From Acidovorax delafieldii (GTDB lineage: Bacteria > Pseudomonadota > Gammaproteobacteria > Burkholderiales > Burkholderiaceae_C): a stretch of 11,751 nt of DNA. A program made the position numbers and the translations under genes. Positions 6,974 through 11,751 of this stretch are shown here, piece by piece (position 1 is the stretch's first letter; every line of letters begins with the position of its first letter). The notes under the pieces were generated by a model that searched no databases, was not told the DNA's origin, and was given only the letters and a program-made list of their open reading frames with translations. Location of the stretch: NCBI GenBank assembly GCA_002377855.1, contig DFQQ01000007.1, forward strand, positions 1-11,751, read 5' to 3'.

Positions 6974-7180
6974 ATGAACACCACAGTCTCTTCATGGGTT
7001 CGAACGGCGGTCGCGCTCGCCACGCTCTGCTGTGGGGCCGCCGCTGCCAACACACCGCCTGTTTCCGAGAGTGCCACCTCGGCCATGGCTGCACCACAGG
7101 ATGTGCACCCGCCTGCGCAAGAGCTGGATGTGAAAACCTCCTGCGCAGTGGTGGGCTCGGCTTACACCTGTGTGCCCTGA
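6974..7180 (+). CDS. Very small exported hypothetical protein
   Basis: This 68-aa protein has a predicted Sec signal peptide (SSWVRTAVALATLCCGAAAA), probably cut after the Ala run near residue 25. The mature peptide of about 43 residues is Pro/Ala/Ser-rich and ends in a Cys-containing motif (TSCAVVGSAYTCVP) with Cys57 and Cys66, which could close a small disulfide loop. AGGGG at 6963-6967 is a suitable ribosome binding site. The Cys-Cys pair in the signal region does not fit a lipobox. It follows another small secreted protein by 15 bases. The sequence is short and low-complexity, so the gene is likely but not certain; no function can be assigned. Confidence 0.6.
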   Translation: MNTTVSSWVRTAVALATLCCGAAAANTPPVSESATSAMAAPQDVHPPAQELDVKTSCAVVGSAYTCVP

Positions 7181-7187
7181 GAGCGCT

Positions 7188-7212
7188 GGGGGGCTGGCAG
7201 GGCAGGCCCCCC
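7188..7212 (+). terminator. GC-rich hairpin after the small secreted pair
   Basis: GGGGGGC (7188-7194) pairs perfectly with GCCCCCC (7206-7212) across an 11-base loop, seven bases after the stop of the small exported gene. There is no T run, so it may stabilise the 3' end or support a pause rather than act as a classical intrinsic terminator. The remaining bases up to 7375 show no gene I can support. Confidence 0.4.
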
Positions 7213-7375
7213 GATGGCACACGCGTTCAAACACTACTCCAAAACGGTACGTGCGTGCGAGGCGCCACGGGCATGGCGGTCTTGATCGACACCGCCTCAT
7301 GCCGGCTTGTCGGCATTGCCCAACAGACGGGCCTCCCGGGTGCGCTGTGCACCGCTGCCGCTTTGTCCCGCTGCC

Positions 7376-8176
7376 CTAGTGCAAAAAGCGCGCCGCTTGC
7401 CGGTAGGCCGAAGGAGGAAGCCCTCCTGTCGACCGTCGGAACTCGCGGTGCAGATGCGCTCCGTCGGTAAAGCCGCATTTGTCGGCAATGTCCGCCAGAC
7501 TCAGCTGTGACCACACGATGTACCGCGATGCCGATGACAGGGCGCAGGCGCGCTTGAGTGCCATGGCCGACACGCCCTCGGCAGCAAACCGCCGTTCGCC
7601 CGTGCGCGGGTGCATGTTGAGGGCGATATACAGCTCCAGCACCTTCGCTTGCGGGAAGGCGTGAAAAAACTCGCACGCGTCCCTGACCAGAAGGGGCGCG
7701 TCCAGGATCCGCATCACCTCGGGCTGACTTCGACAACGCCGGGGCTGGGGCGTGCAAGCTGCGGCGCGGTTGCGGGCCAGTGATTCCTGAAAAAACACTT
7801 CGTAGCCGCCCAGCAGGTGCCAGTGGACTCTGGAGACGGCCTTGATGGGGGCAATGCCCTGGGCGCTGCACACGCTCGGGTCAATCACATCGGTGTACCG
7901 GGAATAGGCGTCCTACAGGTACGAAATGCCGGCGAAGGACCGCGTCTGCGCAAAGAAAAGCCCGGACGGGCTCAGGTCCAGGCACCCGAGTTCGCGCCAC
8001 GAATCCTCTACGGCGCGTGGCGTGTGCAATGCGCCCTCCCAACTCTGCATGAGCTGGTGTTTTTCCTGCAAAGCGATGGTGGAGTTGAGCACGTTGGCGA
8101 TTTCGTCGCGCCACAACCGGGCCGACGAGGGGCGCCGAAGGGCTCGCAGTGCTCTCATGGGCAGGCTGTATGACAT
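7376..8176 (-). pseudogene. AraC-family transcriptional regulator interrupted by an in-frame TAG
   Basis: Read from the ATG at 8176, the frame gives 87 residues (MSYSLPMRAL ... RSFAGISYL), a TAG at 7913-7915, and then 178 more residues in the same frame to a TAG at 7376. The C-terminal end carries the second helix-turn-helix of AraC regulators: LSLADIADKCGF, then REFRRSTGGLPPSAYRQ. Total length with the stop read through is about 266 residues, normal for the family. Sequence on both sides of the TAG looks like coding protein (ISYL, then DAYSRYTDVIDPS), so one base change, for example CAG to TAG, would explain it. A GTG at 7888 could restart a 170-aa DNA-binding fragment, but no good ribosome binding site is seen. 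The first helix-turn-helix region is poorly conserved, so decay may be older. The effector and targets are unknown. Confidence 0.75.
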
Positions 8177-8578
8177 GGCAGCACTCACACAGCAGGTGCG
8201 CGAGCGCCAGACGGCACGGTCGCTGAATGGACGGTACAAGCGCCGCCCCTTGCTCCACGGCCGCGCGCTGTGCCTGGGTGGCCCCGCCAGGGTGCCTCGG
8301 CCTGCCGCTTGCGCGCTGCCGGAGCGCACGCTTTCAAGCCGTCGGTGTCCCCACGGCATCTGCGCGCCTGCGCACGGTGGTGATAGTGTGCAGCGTGCAT
8401 TGCAACGCCCCTCCCTTTTTTACAAAGGATGATAGCGGCGCATGGGGTGGTGGCCCGATGGGGTGTAGCCCTGACAAACGTGTCGCAAATCTACAAACCG
8501 GGGCCTCGCGGCCGGGGGGTGCAATCTTGTGGCGCTGTGCGGGGGGCGGCGCCTGTGACCACGCCCGCGGGAGCGTTT
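8177..8578. other. 402-base gene-poor region
   Basis: No convincing gene is seen. On the minus strand an ATG at 8400 follows GGGAGGGG and opens a 71-codon frame ending eight bases before the regulator start, but its product is Arg/Ala/Gly-rich and looks like random GC-rich translation. TATCAT on the minus strand (8429-8434) could be a -10 for the regulator, without a good -35. A small hairpin near the right-hand gene is listed separately. Confidence 0.5.
8493..8516 (-). terminator. Possible terminator after the DUF1501 gene
   Basis: On the minus strand GGCC-GCGA-GGCC forms a compact tetraloop hairpin, flanked by further C/G bases and followed by CCGGTTTGT. It sits about 60 bases after the stop of the DUF1501 gene. 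The T tract is short, so this is a candidate only. Confidence 0.3.
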
Positions 8579-10027
8579 TCAGGCCGCGATGAACCCCATG
8601 TCCGTGGGGTAGTCGGCCCCGCCAAAGTGGCTCAGGTTGGGCAAAACACCTGCCAGCTCGGTGTTGCTCACACCAAACCACTTGGCCAGCGTGCCGGCGT
8701 ACTGGTCTACCGAGGTGCTGGGCAGCAGGCGGCCCTGGCCCACATGCCACTGGTCTGCAGCGTCGGTGGTGCTGTTGGTGTTGCTCACGGGCGGCGCCTT
8801 GCCGTAAAACGCCTTGCCCTTGACGGCGCCGCCCACCATGAAGTGGTGGCTGCCCCAGCCGTGGTCCGAGCCGTCGCCGTTGGAATTCAACGTGCGGCCA
8901 AAGTCGGACGCCGTGAAGGCGGTGACCTTGTCGGCCACGCCCAGCTCGACCGTGGCATCGTAGAAGGCAGCCATTGCCTCGCTCACACGTCGCATGAGGA
9001 TGGGCTGCTGCGCGATGAGGTTGTCGTGCAAGTCGAACCCGCCCAGCGACACCATGAACACCTGTCGCTTGGCGCCAAGGTTGCTTCGCGCGCCAATGAG
9101 GCGCGCCACCATCTTGAGCTGGTCGGCCAGCGGGTTGTTGCCGGGGAAGGCCGTGGCCAACGTGACCCCCGCGAGGCCACTGGTGATTTGGGATTCCGCA
9201 GTGACGGCGCGGGTGGTGATGCGGTTGTATTCGTTCTCCAGGACCTGGGCGCTGGGTTGCTGGATGAGCGAGGTAAGCGCGCTGCGCACGGCGGTCGAAC
9301 CGTAGACACTGCTCTTGACGCCGTTGATGGCAATGGCCCCGCCCGAGCTCACCTGGTAGGACAGTGCCGAGTCACCCGAGAGAAACACTGCGTTGCCGGT
9401 GACGGATATGCAGGTGAACAACGAGTTGCCGTTGGACGACAGCGCCAGGTCACCCAGGTTGCCGCCCCAACCCACGGTGGAGCCTTCAGGCGAAGAGGAT
9501 TGCCAGATGGATTGCTGGTCGTTGTGCGAGAACAGCTTGGGCGGGACAGGGTAGAGAGCGCGGTTGCTGCCGCTGTACTGCGCGCGGGTGAGCGGCACGA
9601 TGAGGGGGCCCACATTGAGCTGCACGGCGGCCTTGCCTGTATTGAACAGGTTGGCCATACCCGCCATGGCGGGGTGCAGTGCATATTGGCGCCCGCCAGC
9701 CAGTGGCGCGGTGGGGTTGAGCAAAGTCTCTGCCAGGGCGGCCTTCGGGATGGCGATGCCCCCACCTGCCTGGCCCGCACCGCCGCGGATGGCTGCGTAC
9801 CTGTTGTAGCTGTCGTCGTCGTAGGTGACCACGGTGTTGGCGTAATCGTTGCCGCCGTACAGGAAGACGCACACCAGCGCCTTGTAGTCGGTGGCGTTGA
9901 AGGCCGCGGCCTCACCGATGGCAGCCAGGTTGAGCGCAAATGGCAAAGCCGTGCCCGCCAGTCCCAATTGGGTGGACCGGCGCAAAAAGGCGCGGCGCGT
10001 GTGGAGTTCGGGTTGGATCAGGTGCAT
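8579..10027 (-). CDS. DUF1501 family protein, Tat-exported
   Basis: This 482-aa protein belongs to the DUF1501 family, which is related to the alkaline phosphatase/sulfatase fold; its biochemical role is not established. The N-terminus carries a twin-arginine signal (TRRAFLRRSTQLGLAG) and a hydrophobic stretch ending near residue 42, indicating export in folded form, perhaps with a cofactor. Family hallmarks are LVCVFLYGGNDYANTVV (51-67), LGGFDLHDN (328-336), and FTASDFGRTLNSNGDGSDHG with WGSHHF just after (371-396). The His and Asp residues in these motifs are those expected to bind metal in the alkaline phosphatase superfamily. The ATG at 10027 is chosen because it starts just before the Tat motif and follows GAGAAGG. 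It lies 23 bases after the DUF1800 gene, and the two are almost certainly co-transcribed. Family call is firm; function is unknown. Confidence 0.92.
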   Translation of the reverse strand: MHLIQPELHTRRAFLRRSTQLGLAGTALPFALNLAAIGEAAAFNATDYKALVCVFLYGGNDYANTVVTYDDDSYNRYAAIRGGAGQAGGGIAIPKAALAETLLNPTAPLAGGRQYALHPAMAGMANLFNTGKAAVQLNVGPLIVPLTRAQYSGSNRALYPVPPKLFSHNDQQSIWQSSSPEGSTVGWGGNLGDLALSSNGNSLFTCISVTGNAVFLSGDSALSYQVSSGGAIAINGVKSSVYGSTAVRSALTSLIQQPSAQVLENEYNRITTRAVTAESQITSGLAGVTLATAFPGNNPLADQLKMVARLIGARSNLGAKRQVFMVSLGGFDLHDNLIAQQPILMRRVSEAMAAFYDATVELGVADKVTAFTASDFGRTLNSNGDGSDHGWGSHHFMVGGAVKGKAFYGKAPPVSNTNSTTDAADQWHVGQGRLLPSTSVDQYAGTLAKWFGVSNTELAGVLPNLSHFGGADYPTDMGFIAA

Positions 10028-10050
10028 GGGCCTTCTCTCATCTTGTGTCG

Positions 10051-11751
10051 TTATTTTTGAACGAGGTATTCGGCCGAGGCCATGACCAGCAGGATTGCCG
10101 CCGCGATGCGGTTGAGCTTCACGGCCTCGGTGCTGGCGGCGGTCACTGGCGTGGCCTTGAGCGCATCGGCAATGAGCTTGACCGTGGCGGCCGATAGCTG
10201 CCCGGCGCACATCAGCAAGTTGATGCGGGCCACCAGCGCGTCGGCATCGGTGGCGATCGCCATTTCGTTGCTGTAGCTGGCCTTGATCTCATAGCCGTTC
10301 TTGCTGGTATCGCTGCCTGAGTTCTGCGCAATGTCGGGAAAGTTCACGTAGATCCCGTTGCGGATCACGTTCTGCATGTAGTTGAGGTAGCCGCCCACGC
10401 TGCTCTCATTGACGAGCTGGAACTCTGGGGCCACCTGTTTGGCAGTTGCCAGCGCCGTGGAGGGCGGCACGTAGCCGGGGCGGAAAAAGTTGAACACCGA
10501 AGGCGAGCGCAGCGGGCTTTGCGAGAGCCGGGAGGCCGGGCTGCTGGTGTCGCCGATCTTCCAGTACCCGTATTGCGAGGTTGCGCCGAAAGTGCGGGCC
10601 CATTGCACCAGCCGCAGCATGGGTTCGCGCAGCTTGCCAAAGCTGGGTCTGCTCAGGCCTGCGGGCTCGCGTGCTTCGTCATCCATCAAGATGGCCATGA
10701 CCACGGCCTTCATGTCGCCACGCACGCCAGCGCCGTTGTTGTTGAACGCCGCCGCCACGCGGCCTACATAGGCCGCTGATGGGTTGCTGGTCACCAGCCG
10801 CTGGATCAGTTGCTTGCCGATGAAGGGGCCGACGTTGGGGTGGTTGAAGATGGTGTCCAGCGCGGTCTTCAGGGCGACCGCGCCTGGGGTGTTGGCTGCA
10901 ATGGTGGTGCCCAGGAACGTGGCCGCGAGGGTGGAGTGCAGCGAATCCTTCAGCGCCATGGGCAGTCGCGTGAAATGCGTGCTGGGGACCACACGCGTGC
11001 CGCCGGGCACGGTGGCCGGCGCGTTTTGCGACTGGTCGTAGTCGTAGCCGGTAAAAACGCGGGCCAGGTTGGTTACATCGGCCTGGGTGTAGCTGTCGAG
11101 GGGCTTGCCCATGCCGTCGGTCTTGGGTGTGCCGTCCTGGTTGAGTTCGACCAGCCCAATCGACATGAGCTGCAGGATTTCACGGGCGTAGTTCTCGTCG
11201 GGCTGGCGGCCTGTGGCGGGGTTTTCCTTCTGGTTGCCTCGCGTATTCAGGTAGTACCCCATGGCGGGGTTGAGCGTCACGTCCTGCAGCACCTGGCGGT
11301 AGTTGCCAAACGCATTGGCCACCAACTGGTCCCAGTAGTGGGCAATGGCGTGGCTGCGCCAGCTCAGGTCCAGTCCGCTGAGAGACACCACGCAGATTTC
11401 GGACAGCGCCAGGGCCACGCGCTTGCGAAGCCCGTCCGCCGAAGTCATGAGCTGGCTCCAGATCATGTTGTCGCCCGGGTAGGTCTGATCGTAGAAGTTG
11501 GTGGAGTCAGAGACCGTGGCGTAGCCCCGCTGGGTCAGCCAGTCCCAGCCCTTCGTGCCCAGCGGTATGTTGAACTGTCCGTGGATCCAGGATTCGTAGC
11601 CCACATTGCGCACCGTGGCGATTTCGCCGGGCGAAGCGCTGAACTGCGCCTGCAACAAGAAGCGCGCAGCCTCTTGGTCCGTGGAGGCGGTTTTGTAGGT
11701 GTATGGGCTCGGAGCAGGCGCCGGACTTGGAGAAGGAGAAGGAGAAGGAGA
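10051..11751 (-). CDS. DUF1800 family protein, 5' end outside the window
   Basis: The frame stays open to the right edge, so the true start and any signal peptide lie beyond 11751; 566 residues are visible. Counting from the edge, residues 1-16 are a Ser-Pro/Ala-Pro tract, then YTYKTASTDQEAARFLLQAQ begins the domain. Family hallmarks follow: GYESWIHGQF; RKRVALALSEICVVS; DENYAREILQLMSIGLVELN followed by QDGT; ARVFTGYDY; and FIGKQLIQRLVTSNPS. The C-terminus ends SAEYLVQK. DUF1800 proteins are commonly encoded next to DUF1501 proteins; the pair's role is unknown, though export outside the cytoplasm is likely. An internal TTG at 11658 could be mistaken for the start, but the open frame and family pattern continue upstream of it. 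Complete at the 3' end. Confidence 0.92.
   Translation of the reverse strand, partial: SPSPSPSPSPAPAPSPYTYKTASTDQEAARFLLQAQFSASPGEIATVRNVGYESWIHGQFNIPLGTKGWDWLTQRGYATVSDSTNFYDQTYPGDNMIWSQLMTSADGLRKRVALALSEICVVSLSGLDLSWRSHAIAHYWDQLVANAFGNYRQVLQDVTLNPAMGYYLNTRGNQKENPATGRQPDENYAREILQLMSIGLVELNQDGTPKTDGMGKPLDSYTQADVTNLARVFTGYDYDQSQNAPATVPGGTRVVPSTHFTRLPMALKDSLHSTLAATFLGTTIAANTPGAVALKTALDTIFNHPNVGPFIGKQLIQRLVTSNPSAAYVGRVAAAFNNNGAGVRGDMKAVVMAILMDDEAREPAGLSRPSFGKLREPMLRLVQWARTFGATSQYGYWKIGDTSSPASRLSQSPLRSPSVFNFFRPGYVPPSTALATAKQVAPEFQLVNESSVGGYLNYMQNVIRNGIYVNFPDIAQNSGSDTSKNGYEIKASYSNEMAIATDADALVARINLLMCAGQLSAATVKLIADALKATPVTAASTEAVKLNRIAAAILLVMASAEYLVQK
11729..11751. repeat. Hexanucleotide GGAGAA tandem repeat coding for Ser-Pro
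   Basis: Three full GGAGAA units and a partial fourth run to the window edge. On the minus strand each unit reads TCT CCT or a shifted equivalent, giving alternating Ser-Pro inside the DUF1800 protein. Because the unit is six bases, slippage would change linker length without shifting the frame. The array may continue outside the window. Confidence 0.8.

Noticed and set aside
8185..8400. 71-codon minus-strand frame with a good ribosome binding site, just before the AraC gene
   Set aside because: Apart from the GGGAGGGG, nothing supports it. The product is Arg/Ala/Gly-rich with no domain or signal, typical of chance frames in GC-rich DNA. A conserved frame in relatives would change this.
8429..10060. 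543-codon open frame on the plus strand, opposite the DUF1501 gene
   Set aside because: The opposite strand carries clear DUF1501 motifs and a Tat signal; the plus-strand product is His/Gly/Val-rich and has no family pattern.
1..11751. CRISPR array, tRNA, insertion sequence or prophage
   Set aside because: No regularly spaced direct repeats, cloverleaf-like sequence with a CCA end, transposase or phage protein was recognised on either strand.

Overview
The window is high-GC, densely coded DNA from a Gram-negative proteobacterium. The best fit is Burkholderiales, family Comamonadaceae (Acidovorax-like). This rests on base composition, an MlaE/MlaF/MlaD-type operon ending in a lipoprotein, and two copies of a short dispersed element (TGCTATTAAA...AATAGCTG...GCGCTT...GGCC) that I recall as common in that family. 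The taxonomic call is inference from memory, not a database result.

Layout, left to right. (1) 162-497 (+): a small conserved-looking hypothetical protein, convergent with (2) 520-2196 (-): a complete GMC-family FAD oxidoreductase (alcohol/choline dehydrogenase-like). (3) 2197-2486: a divergent intergenic region holding repeat copy 1. (4) 2487-6297 (+): a tightly coupled four-gene operon for an MCE-type lipid-transport ABC system. It encodes a STAS-MlaE fusion permease, an MlaF-type ATPase, an MlaD-type MCE protein with a long C-terminal region, and a PqiC-like lipoprotein. Repeat copy 2 lies inside the lipoprotein gene and supplies most of its signal peptide. (5) 6587-7180 (+): two small exported proteins, each with two cysteines in the mature part, behind a leader that can form alternative hairpins around the ribosome binding site. 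(6) 7376-8176 (-): an AraC-family regulator interrupted by one in-frame TAG. (7) 8177-8578: a gene-poor stretch with a possible terminator. (8) 8579-11751 (-): a DUF1800 gene (5' end outside the window) followed by a Tat-exported DUF1501 gene. This is a widespread pair of unknown function, and the DUF1800 protein carries a Ser-Pro linker encoded by a hexanucleotide repeat at the window edge.

How the genes work together: the MCE operon should form one inner-membrane/periplasm machine that moves lipids between membranes. The permease and ATPase form the ABC core, the MCE protein is the membrane-anchored periplasmic lipid-binding ring, and the lipoprotein is the outer-membrane-side partner. DUF1800 and DUF1501 are probably co-transcribed (23 nt apart) and probably act together outside the cytoplasm. 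I see no CRISPR array, tRNA, rRNA, insertion sequence or phage gene. No clearly new multi-gene system is visible. The most unusual points are the repeat that became a signal peptide, the amber-interrupted regulator, and the possible RNA switch ahead of the small secreted pair.
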